64,000 nucleotides of DNA from the NCBI GenBank assembly GCA_015680685.1, contig MNCI01030902.1, forward strand, positions 710,647 to 774,646. Reading direction: 5' to 3'. The stretch comes from Gnetum montanum (lineage: Eukaryota > Streptophyta > Gnetopsida > Gnetales > Gnetaceae). The notes beneath the pieces were generated by a model, which was not told the DNA's origin, searched no databases, and saw only the letters and a list, made by a program, of their open reading frames with translations. Of the stretch, positions 1 to 9,522 are shown piece by piece (position 1 is the first letter of the stretch; every line of letters begins with the position of its first letter). Position numbers and translations under genes: made by a program.

Positions 1-300
1 CATAATAATTTTTTGAGGACCGTAGACCTTGACTCAATAGAGGAGGAGCACATGCAAATTCTTAATCACATTGAATGCTACCAAGAAAAGCAAGGGAAAA
101 AGCACCATCACAACCAACATCAATGCTCAATCAAGAAAGGGGACCTAGTCCTCAAGGCCATTCACAAGCCTGTAAATAAATTCTTAGCCAACTAGGAAGG
201 ACCTTTCTTGATCACTAAGGACTATGACAATGGAGCATTCAAGCTTGCTAATCAAGATGGTAACGATTTTTCCAACTAAGTGAACCATTAATACTTGAAG
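1..300 (+). pseudogene. TE-1 integrase C-terminal end (degenerate)
   Basis: An open stretch at 13-195 and its continuation to about 300 read as the C-terminal end of a Tat-type integrase. It contains the block KKGDLVLKAIHKPV, which matches KKGDLVLKAVHKPV in TE-5 near 26.8 kb, then a decayed EGPFL / GAFKLA motif. Frame is broken by a stop in place of Trp at about 193 and further stops near 278. The catalytic DDE core would lie left of the window. In intact elements integrase inserts the cDNA into chromosomal DNA in the nucleus; this fragment cannot. Confidence 0.75.
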
Positions 301-735
301 CATTCATCTACCATGATGTTAAACTGGCACAATTTTTCTACTATGATGTTAAATTAGCATCCGCACCTCACATCCACCATGAAGTTAAACTAGTATAGCA
401 CTCATCCTTAAGTCATGACATTAAACTGCTATAGCAACATTTGCCCACTATGACATTAGACTGACAAAGCATTCATCCTTGGCTCATGACATTAAACTGA
501 CACAACAACACATCTACTACAATGTTAAGCTGGCATAGTAGCACTCATCTACTATGAAGTTAAAGTGGCATAGCACTCATCTACTACGATGTTAAACTAG
601 CACATAGCAATCCACTAGGATTATAAACTAGTGTAGTGTTATTTGCCATGAATTTAAATTGGATTCACAATCTATTAGGACCTTAAACTAGTAAATCCAT
701 GGTCAACTAAGACATTAAATTAGGTTCGCAATCAT
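301..735 (+). repeat. TE-1 3' minisatellite, about 13 degenerate units
   Basis: A degenerate tandem array with a period of roughly 25-36 bp. Each unit carries a core like ATGTTAAACTGGCA, with readable copies near 317, 345, 381, 417, 453, 487, 521, 557, 588, 620, 650, 678 and 711. It sits directly after the integrase. The same core occurs at the same place in TE-5 (27020-27570). Tandem repeats between integrase and the 3' LTR are known in Tat-lineage elements such as Ogre and Retand. Confidence 0.8.
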
Positions 736-1991
736 CCAATCATGGTTCTTTCCATCCTTCCATAAACAAGTGAGTGAGCACCATCCTTTCCCCCTTCCAA
801 CACCATGTAGGTAGGGATACCACAGTTCCAAAATGAAGCACTTGTAGCATTATCATCCCCTACCATTTTCCTAGCTTTCTAAGCACTTGCCATTGGTGTA
901 GTCTTTGAAGCATTTGCTACATCATCACCCCCAAGCATTTTGTTGATTTTCTGGGAACTTTCCATCACTTCAGCCTTTGAAGCACTCATAGCACCATCAC
1001 CCTTGAAATTTTATTTGCATTGTGTGTTTTTTGATTTTCTTATCTTCTCAAAGTTATATGTGTAGGATAAAGCCCCAAGGCGATCATGCAAAAGTGCATC
1101 TCACTATAATAGCAAGTTACCACATCGCTCTGATGTGCATGATTGGACTAGATAAGCCTCTCAAGGGTGCACATTCCTACTACCTTGTTATAGCCTACGT
1201 ACACCCATCCCTATGACTCCATATCCTTGCATTCCCATACATAATCAAGATTGCAAACCCCTCTCTAATGCTTACTTGATGTGAACACATGGCACCCTCT
1301 ATAAGTTGAACCATAGAACCCAAGGTGGACATAACATAAGTTGTCTCATGAAAAACCTTTATTGACTAGTCAAAGACTAGGTGGATGTAACATAAGTCAT
1401 CCCAAGGAGGAAACACCTATCCCATAGATGTGACATTGTTTTGAAAGCATTAGATCAAAGTGCATCCAATGGCATTCAGTCCACTTGATGGAAAGCATCT
1501 TGTAGTTAGCATTTAGCAATGTGTAGAACCCAAAGAAGGTTCACCCCGCAACAAAACAAAAACAAGCAAAAAATTGAAAAAGAAAAAAAAAGAAAAAAGA
1601 AAAAAGAAAGAGTGAAGAGGTGAAAAGAATGTCCTCAAGCAAATCAACAAAGTTGCAATTTCACAACTAGTCCAACCCTAAATCCACACTAACTCTCTCA
1701 TGAGAACTTCGACAAGAGGTCAATGTTTTGGAGGCAACACACCATGGTGCCATGGTCAACACCAATTATGCTAACTCTGCATCCTACATCATGACACACT
1801 ATTTACACTTCATCTCCCCTATTATTCCTAGCACAATACCTAAAACGTTTACTCCCAAGACACTGCCATAGCACTCTTGACCATAGTGCAATGACATTCA
1901 AATATGCATGGAAGAGTGATGTTGGTGGTAGGCCTACTATGGTGTTTTATAGTTCTTTGTCAAAATCTCTTAGGTCACTCCTCCAAACATC
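736..1991 (+). other. TE-1 3' untranslated spacer
   Basis: Non-coding spacer between the minisatellite and the polypurine tract. I see no coherent ORF. It contains an A/G-rich run at about 1552-1612. The corresponding spacer in TE-5 is 27571-28761. Confidence 0.55.
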
Positions 1992-2007
1992 AACAAAGAG
2001 GGGTCAA
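1992..2007 (+). promoter_or_regulatory. TE-1 polypurine tract
   Basis: The sequence AACAAAGAGGGGTCAA lies immediately before the TGAAACACC start of the LTR. TE-5 has AACAAAGAGGGGCCAT in the same position. Polypurine tracts prime plus-strand DNA synthesis during reverse transcription. Confidence 0.85.
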
Positions 2008-3677
2008 TGAAACACCAAAAAATTTGGGTTATGGCTTTTCAACTACAAATTTTCCTAAATGATAGCATGAGGTCACTTTCAGAAAATTTTTGTAATTGTT
2101 GGGACTATTATCTCCATTTCCCTATAGTGTAGTTAGCCAAGTGGAGAGTGTAGTCAGCTTCAAAAATTGATTTCTTTTGCAATTTTTCCTAAGTGTTATC
2201 ATGAAGTAAGAAGCTGCAAATTTTTCTAAGTGTTATAACTACACTCTCCATTATCCTAAAGCATATTCGACTCCATAGAGAGTGTAGTTAATACCAAAGG
2301 CTAGTTTTGCAAATTTTTCTAAGTGTCACGCTAGCAATTGCAGATTTTTCTAACTACTGAGACTACACTCTCCACTACCTTGGAGCATAGTCAAGCTTAG
2401 TCAGCATAAAGACCTAGTTGTGGTAAATTTTTTCTAACTATTGAGACTACACTCTCCACTACCCTAGAGTGTAGTCAAGCGTAGTTGATTGGAAGAAAAT
2501 TTTGCAAAAATTTTCCAAGTGCTAAAACTATGCTCATCCCAAGTCAAAAGCATAGTCAACACATGGCCATTTTCTGTAAAAGTTTTTCTAAGTGTTGGAC
2601 TATGCTCTCCTCTAGTCCAAAGCGTAGTCAAGTGTAGATAGCTAAAATGACCTCCAAAGGCCTCCACAACATAGCACTGGCATTCACCTCAGCTCCAACA
2701 CACCTCCAACAAGTGTAGTTAGCAAAAATGCATCTTTGTTGTACCCCATTTGGCCCCAAGTTATAACTATGCTCAACCCCACTTAAGATAGTGGACAGTG
2801 TAGTCTTCAAAGTTGCATTTTTCAAGTACATTGTGGTCTTTTTGGCACACAAACATGTAGTTGGTAGCGTAGTCATAGTCTCATAATCTCACAGAGTTCA
2901 TCAAAGTAGAGAAGAGCATAACACTATTTGCCTCAGTGGAGAGTGTAGTTGGGTGTAGCATAGTCTCAACTACCCCACTGCCATGTGGAAACCAAACCTT
3001 ATTTCATGGGAAACCTAGCCCTATAAATACCCTAGCCCTCTACATTTTAGGGGTTGGCAAATTTAAAGGTTGGCATTTTTTGCATTTGGCATTCTTAAGT
3101 GTATTTGGCATTTTGGCAACGCAAGGCACTCAGACACTATCGTAGCTCACCACAAACCACCACAGTCCACTACACACCATGGCAATCAACCCAATAGGCA
3201 TAAACACTATGGTAGAACATTAGTCTTTATAGATAGACACCCCAAGAATGTGACTATGCTATCCACTATGCCTATTGTACACCACATACCTTCTTACCCC
3301 TTCTAAAGTTAACTATACTCAACCCCATTTGGGGTGGTGTTCCATTTTCTCTCGCTCTCTTTCTATGCATTTTTAGAATTTTTACATGCACTTTGGCATT
3401 TTTACTTGCATTTTCTACTATTTTTATGAATAGTCATGCATTGACACCTTTATTTTGCATCGAAAGCCTTAACTACACTAACCCCTATTGACACTAAGAA
3501 CATCACTTGACACTTAACATCATTTGGCATCACATTCTGTAAGTTCCTATTCAATCAACAAGAATATTCAAGGCACCTCATCTCTACCTCCAATAGGCCC
3601 TTACAAGGACTCAAGGTTAGGACTATGCACTGATGGATCCCTCAGTGTTCTAGCCACCAATGTTTTCAATCACTACA
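2008..3677 (+). repeat. TE-1 3' LTR
   Basis: The LTR starts TGAAACACC directly after the polypurine tract and ends at ...CACTACA, where it lines up with the end of the TE-5 LTRs (...TCGTTACA). The last 130 bases align over their length with the TE-5 U5, which fixes the end at 3677. Its U3 half (about 2100-2900) is an array of short dyad units around GACTACACTCT...AGAGTGTAGTC, unlike the motif in TE-5 but analogous in form. Length is about 1.67 kb. Minus-strand open frames in this part (2464-2876) are by-products of the array. Confidence 0.8.
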
Positions 3678-6340
3678 ATAAGATAGAATAATCACACTGA
3701 GATGAGGCACTAAGGGCAATACCAAACATTGAGGTCAACTAAATAGATTCCTACTACAAGCAAATTGCATCTAAGGAGATTCAAAAATATGTGCTTTAAG
3801 AACTAAACTTTGGATCCTTCTTGGAGTTTTCTTCTCCAAAAGTCAAGACTAAACTACAAAGATCTCCCATGTGGCCCATCATCACTTCCAATGGGAAGTG
3901 CTAGATGGGAGAGACATACCTTTTCTAGAATAATAGGCATGCCGATTCCATGGTCAAAATCAAGGACATATCTATGTCCTACTTAGTGAAAGAAATATCT
4001 AAGGCCCTTGGGATTCCTAAAACTAGGGCTAATATTGTAAAAAATTTTATGCAACTAGATCCAAGCATTAAGAAAGAATGGACACAGTGGTGTTATGGAG
4101 TGGACTGCAAGGATTTTGGTGTGCTCAGCTCTATGGAATAATCATAGTTCAAAATTGTAGCCTTTTACCTTAACCCAATAGTGAGGATCAGAAAAATCAC
4201 AACTTTCTCTACCCATGTATGAATCACTCTAAGCAATAGATTTCCTATCAACCTTCCACAACTAATATATCTTAAGATAGAAAAGCACTTTAAGAAGAAT
4301 GAATATGGAAGAAAGGCACTTCCCTTCCCATGCCTTATCAGAAAACTATGAGAGAGGCAAGGCATAACCTACTACACTAATGATGCATTCTTATGTGCTC
4401 AAACCACTTCTTGGGTACAAATGATGAAGGAAAAAGTATCTATGAAGGTGATCTAGGAAGAGAAGCAGCAACCTCCACCTCCACCACCTACTCATGAGAC
4501 AACGTTGGAGTCCTGTGCTACTATTGAGTGCATGTGTGAACTTAGAGAGTAGCTCTTACAATAGTAGCAGTAACAAATAGGAACAAGTGGTGGTGATCCA
4601 TCTATGAATAGACCAATCATGAGCCACCTCAATGATGTGTCCCAAAAAATAAGCCAAATGATAGCTGGGGATCAAGTTTCTTAGCCCAATAAATGTAAAT
4701 GCCTGCAAGGTTGAATCCAAGTGCTTGAGAGGTAATGGTATCCCTCTTACAACAACAATAATTATCATACATCTCTAGGAATGCTGCTACCTTTTTGGTG
4801 TGTTTAGAGAAGGGTGAGAAGGTAACTGTCCTAGTGAAGCAACACCATGGACAAGAGACAATAATTGAAGTGGTTGCTAATAAAGTGGCTAAAGCACTTA
4901 ACTCACCTACAACATCTATACCAAACATTTCTATGCTTAAATATGTGCAAAAGTTTGTAGGATCTATTAGTGGTAGATTGAAGGTTTCCTAGCATGAGGA
5001 ATTGCTAGAATAATTAATAGAAATCAAGCAATCAATTTTGAATGCCTTTGGCCTTTCAGGTAGCACCACTACAATCTAGTTGAAGCTACTTGATCCAAGG
5101 GGCAAATGCATCATCATGAAGAAGCAACTTAAAATAGCTGAAGCTGAGAACCAACACTTGGGTATCAAAGTTGTCAAATTAAGAGTCCACCTCATTAATT
5201 CTGTGTTTATCAACCAAGCAATAATGCAAGATGAAGCTTTTCAACTACTTCAGAAGAAACTCAAGGAGGTTGAGAACACTAAGGAGTTGACAATTTTTGA
5301 CTAGTCCTTGGCCAATGTTACAATGTACAACATTCAAAAGGACTTGGTCCAAACACACTAGGAGAATGAGGCCCTGACCATAGAAAACCACTACCTCTAA
5401 AATGTTGATGTGCAAAAACAATAGATGTCTAAATATATCCATCAAAAATAGGATCAGTTTGCTAAGGTGAACATTGAACTAAGAAGGGTGGTACTAGAGA
5501 ACAGAAACCTCTCAATGGAGGAGGTTTGTGCCTTGCACTAGAAATCTATAATTGAGATTACCACCTTAAAAAATATGGTCCTTAAGTTTAAAAGGGTGAA
5601 AAATCATTATAGGGACTAAGTGGGATTGCATAAAGAAATCACTGTGAAGCACATTTAATTGATAAAGGCAAAAGTAAATGAGGCCCTTTGGGAACTCCAA
5701 CAAGGAAGTAATGTCTAGCAACCTATCTTTGATGGGCTAAACAAATACAATAAGGTTGAAATCCACATGAAGGAGCTATAGATTGAGGAAATGATGAAAT
5801 ACATGGAGCCTTCCAACCTCATATATGAAAACCTGGCAATGTTGACTACTAGAAGTCCATACTCAGAATTGGAGAAGTAGGTGGCTAGCTCATACTTATA
5901 CGAGGCAGAGTTCAAGCACCATAAAGAGACTAAGTAAAAGCTTGAGGTTGCAAATGAAAAACTTGAGGTTCTCAAGGTGAAGTTCACTAATCAAAGATCA
6001 ACTACTGAGAACCTTACCAAAAGAATGAATGAATACCATAAGCTAAAAAATGCACTCGAGGCATTCAACATTGAATATAAATAGTTCTCTATCTAGTTTA
6101 CTAATGTGAAGGAGTTATTCCCTACAATGTGAAGTAGCATGGATTTTGAATGATCCCTACAGTAAGGAGGAGAAGATGAAGGCATTATTAGAAGCCTTCT
6201 ATGTTCCACCAATAGTTTCAGCTACAACAAGACAACCATAACAACTGCCTCAACAACCATATGTGTCAGAAGCAAGAGAATATCCTTCAAAACCTTAGGA
6301 GCCTTCATTGCCTAGGACTATATACTTTTCTTCATAAACT
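3678..6340 (+). pseudogene. TE-2 third ORF (post-integrase, coiled-coil protein), degenerate
   Basis: Open pieces at 3950-4141, 4795-4992 and 5080-5304 and stop-interrupted stretches between them follow the same protein as the third ORF of TE-6, for example CYGVDCKDFG here and CYGVDYKEFG there. From about 5080 to 6120 the translation is rich in charged heptad-like segments with spaced Leu/Ile/Val, consistent with a long coiled coil. Many interruptions are TAG where a glutamine codon would fit. I see no transmembrane segment or signal peptide. The position after integrase is that of the env-like ORF of Athila elements, but I cannot identify the family. The start is missing because TE-1 interrupts it. 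Confidence 0.6.
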
Positions 6341-6548
6341 TCTAGCCATTTGAGGAGTTTTATTTGTCATTTGTTATCATGGTGTTGAATTCTATTCTCC
6401 ATAACACCAATTTATGTAATAATTAGAAATTTGTACTCTTGGACACTCAATTTTGTTATGTTTTTTTTGGGTGTTTGTAGTTAATTAATAATTCCATGCC
6501 TTTCCAAAATTTTCTAAAGAACTCAAGGATGATTTCTCATTTAGTAAT

Positions 6549-6555
6549 GGGGGTT
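6549..6555 (+). promoter_or_regulatory. TE-2 polypurine tract remnant
   Basis: GGGGGTT lies directly before the TGATGAG start of the LTR, the position of a plus-strand primer. The tract is short and weak. Confidence 0.5.
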
Positions 6556-7396
6556 TGATGAGTCATGATTATTGGGTTGCATCAATGGAATGCCACAGAT
6601 GTGACCCCATTGACAGGATCTTGTTGACATGGGCTTTGCCATGTTGATGTGTACTCATCAACATGGCCTTGTATTTTTACCTATAAATGTGTGCCTACCC
6701 ACCACATTTATGGTAATTTTTTCTTGTAGATTTTTCTTCTAGCAGTTACAATATTATCTAAGTACCCATAGTAGGAGTCAAAGAAGTGTACATATCTTTA
6801 TTTAAGTACTAATGTACCTGAGTACCTCAATGTGAACAGTAATAAAGATGAACTTTTATGATAAAACCTTCTAGCACTTCGAATAGATTAATTATTTCCT
6901 TATGCATTTAATATTCATGAAATTTACTTAAATGTTTCTAAATAATTAACTAATATTGATTAAATAGCACACATAAGTACTACCACTTTGAGCATACATT
7001 TAATGCTTGGTAATCCCAATAGCAGTTAACACTTGGTAACCCAGTGATGCTATAACATGTTGAGGATGTGTACAGAAAGTGGAAACAAATGCATATGTTA
7101 GCATTAGTTAAATATTATATAGTTATTAGATTAGTTAAGCATTCAATTACTTTATTCTCATTCATAGGTGACTTAAATCATAAAAGAAAAAATAATAAAA
7201 ATCATATGCCTCAATTACATTTAATCATATACTTGCACTTCAGAAGTGGAAGTAAGAAGAAAATAATTTCAATGGTTAGATTCACTTCCTAGAACCTATG
7301 TACTTAGAAACCTAAAGTCTATAAAATTTGACTAGATCACTGAGTGAATAGTAGTGATTCATATGGTTAGGTGTAGGGTATGCTTGCTACTCATCA
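6556..7396 (+). repeat. TE-2 3' LTR
   Basis: The LTR is bounded by the inverted terminal repeat TGATGAG...CTCATCA. It is 841 bp long. It shares with the TE-6 LTRs an upstream block of CATCAATGG-type motifs, a TATA-like CTATAAATG near 6682, a block with AGGAGTCAAAGA, and the end GTATGGTT...GTAGGGT...CTCATCA. Confidence 0.85.
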
Positions 7397-8515
7397 ATCT
7401 ATAAGGATGTCAAATAATGATTGGAAAAGGTTGCAAGAAAAAGCACTAACATTGATTCATTTCTATTTGAGCAACGAAATTTTGGCATCTCTTTCTAATG
7501 AAAAAAATCCTTCTATTTTTTGGGTAAAGTTGAAAAATAGTTCTAATAAAGCTTCAAGTTTAAATCAACTTCATACTTATCAAAAGGTTTTTAATGCAAA
7601 GATAAAAGAAGGTGTTTCTTTGAAATATCATCTAGATGATATGATGGCTACTTTTGTTAAATTTGAAAAATATAAAGTAATTATTCTAAAGCCAATGAAG
7701 TGTTATGTTATTTTAAACTCTTTACCTAAATCCTAGAATCCAAGTAGTATAGTTATTACTACCTCTACAAGTACAAGTAATATTTCTTTTAAAGGTGTAG
7801 TTTATACTCTTCAAGATGTCGAAGAAAGATTGCCTAATAATGGGGTCAATCATTAGGTAATTCTTTTATGGTTTTGAATAGAGGTAGATCTAATAGACAT
7901 GATCAAAGCAAGGGACCTAATTAGGGTAGGGATAGGAGCAAAAGTAGAGGAACTTCTAAAAGTAGGATTGAATGCTAGTTTTATCTCTAGATTGGTCACA
8001 TGAAGAGGGACTATCATGGTTACAATGCATGGAAAACATTACTACAATAGAAGGAAGAAATAGAGTTAGAAAAATCAACTTGGTTTGAATCATCATCATG
8101 TAGTAATAATAGCTTGGTTTAGCTAAAATCACACTTAATAATGTTAAGCATGTTCCTAAATTTTCTAAAAAGCTAATTTCTATTTCTCAACCTAATGATT
8201 TGGGTTTAAAAATTTCATGTGGAAATAATCAATGAAAAATTACAAAGGGCATTTTAACAATTTTGAAGGGTAAAAAGACTGGAACAATGTATACTTTAGA
8301 AGCTAATATATGTTTGCAAGATGATTCTATGGCTATAGTCACTACAAGAGAGGATACTAATTTATGGCATAAATGGTTGGACCATATCTATTATTCTAAT
8401 TTAAAGGTACCTCAATCTCATTCTTGCATTCTCAAATTTGTAGTAACTTGCAAAGAATTTCTTAAAGATTGTGCTATTGGTAAATCAAAAATGGTGAATT
8501 TTCCTAGGTTCTTGG
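7397..8515 (+). pseudogene. TE-3: Ty1-copia gag to pre-integrase fragment
   Basis: The frame 7397-7736 is a copia-type (UBN2) gag: it begins within the domain at NDWKRLQEKAL and runs through the capsid-like helices. A decayed zinc knuckle (GHMKRD) follows near 7990. After a gap, the end of the protease region (KLISIS, near 8170) and a GAG-pre-integrase domain with LWHKWLDH (near 8365) are readable, ending in a C-A-I-G-K motif at about 8470. The N-terminal gag is missing because TE-2 is inserted there. Most of the protease is deleted and several frameshifts are present. It joins Tat-type sequence at about 8515. Confidence 0.75.
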
Positions 8516-9522
8516 ATAGAGAAGAAGCCAATGATGTGGTAAAAATCTTACATGATGTAGGACACTTAGGCTATTAATCTATAATTCACAAGATTACAAA
8601 AGCTAGTTATTATTTGTTAACTATGACCATTGATGCTCATAATATATCAAAAACTTGTATCTAGTGTCAAATTTTCAAAGGAAGAAATCCTAAGAGCTTA
8701 ACACCTCTTCAACCCATCATTGAAGTGAGACCTTTTGCACAATGGACTCTTGACTTTATCGGATCAATCCATCATCATCAAGCCAAAATAAATTTATGTT
8801 AATGAAAACTAACTATACTACACATTGGCTAAAAGCCAAACCAACTAAAAGAGCTACATCTTAGTAGAAATCATTGAATGGGCTATGAATAATGAAATCC
8901 TAATCAAATGTGTCATAGAATATTACCCTCAAGGAAATGGATTAGTAGAATCTTCCAACAAGAATCTTCTAGGTGGAGTCAAAAAGATGATTAATGATAA
9001 TCCAAAATCTTGGCATCAAAAAGTAAAATGGGTTGTATGGACAAATACAAAGAATCTCTCAAGACCACCCTTTATGAACTAGTTTATAGCCAAAAACCTT
9101 TACTACCCATTAACTTGCAAATCCCTACTTATGAGTTCTTCCTAGATGACCTAAATCCAAATGAATGTCTCATTGCTAAATCGTATGATCTTTGGAATGT
9201 TGAGCTTAAATGTTTAAAAGTAGTGGAAAACCTATCAAATCATCAAACCATTATCAAAATATGGTTTCATAAAAAATTTTCCACTAAATCCTTTCAAATA
9301 GGTGATCTAGTCCTAGAAAGAGATAGAGATTCTAAACAAAAAGGACCTCAAACTAAGTTCTTGCCAATGTGGTCCAGACCATCCCAAGTCATGAGGGTTG
9401 TAGCCCCCAATGTTTACAAGATAGCCAACCTTCAAGACAAAAAATTCACTAGAAACATCAATGCATTCCACCTTAAACATTTCTATACTGGTGTTCCATG
9501 TGGACAGCTAGTAGATCAATAA
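8516..9522 (+). pseudogene. TE-4: Ty3-gypsy (Tat-type) integrase fragment
   Basis: From about 8547 the translation reads as an integrase zinc-binding region (HDVGHLGY ... QCQ-like, with the first Cys partner altered), then a decayed catalytic core with QWTLDFIGSI near 8740. The remaining core is frameshifted and shortened between 8800 and 9010. The open frame 9010-9522 gives the C-terminal part, including FQIGDLVLERDRD and NAFHLKHFY. There is no chromodomain after it, which fits the Tat/Athila side of the family. Reverse transcriptase and LTRs were not found next to it. Confidence 0.75.

Larger units (their letters stand above)
1..3677 (+). mobile_element. TE-1: 3' part of a Tat/Ogre-like Ty3-gypsy retrotransposon
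   Basis: The stretch contains, in order, the end of an integrase gene, a minisatellite, a spacer, a polypurine tract and a complete 3' LTR. The same order and clearly similar sequences occur at the 3' end of the complete element TE-5 (26.7-30.35 kb), so this is a relative of TE-5. The 5' part lies outside the window. The element ends inside the third ORF of TE-2, whose sequence resumes at 3678, so TE-1 inserted into TE-2. If that is right, the 5 bases after the LTR (ATAAG, 3678-3682) should recur just before its 5' LTR. The coding part is decayed. Confidence 0.8.
3678..7396 (+). mobile_element. TE-2: 3' part of an Athila-like Ty3-gypsy retrotransposon
   Basis: The segment holds the bulk of a decayed third ORF and a 3' LTR. 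Both align with the complete element TE-6 (ORF from about 40.04 kb, LTR 42943-43762). Its left end is cut by the TE-1 insertion, and the rest of the element lies beyond the window on the left. Its right end abuts copia gag sequence (TE-3), so TE-2 inserted into TE-3. The 5 bases after it are ATCTA (7397-7401), the predicted target-site duplication. Confidence 0.75.

Noticed and set aside
301-735. Regularly spaced repeats that could suggest a CRISPR array
   Set aside because: The units are degenerate and contiguous, lie after a retrotransposon integrase, recur in TE-5, and the DNA is plant nuclear.
2464-2876. Two overlapping minus-strand frames in the TE-1 LTR
   Set aside because: They are produced by the dyad array of the U3 region.
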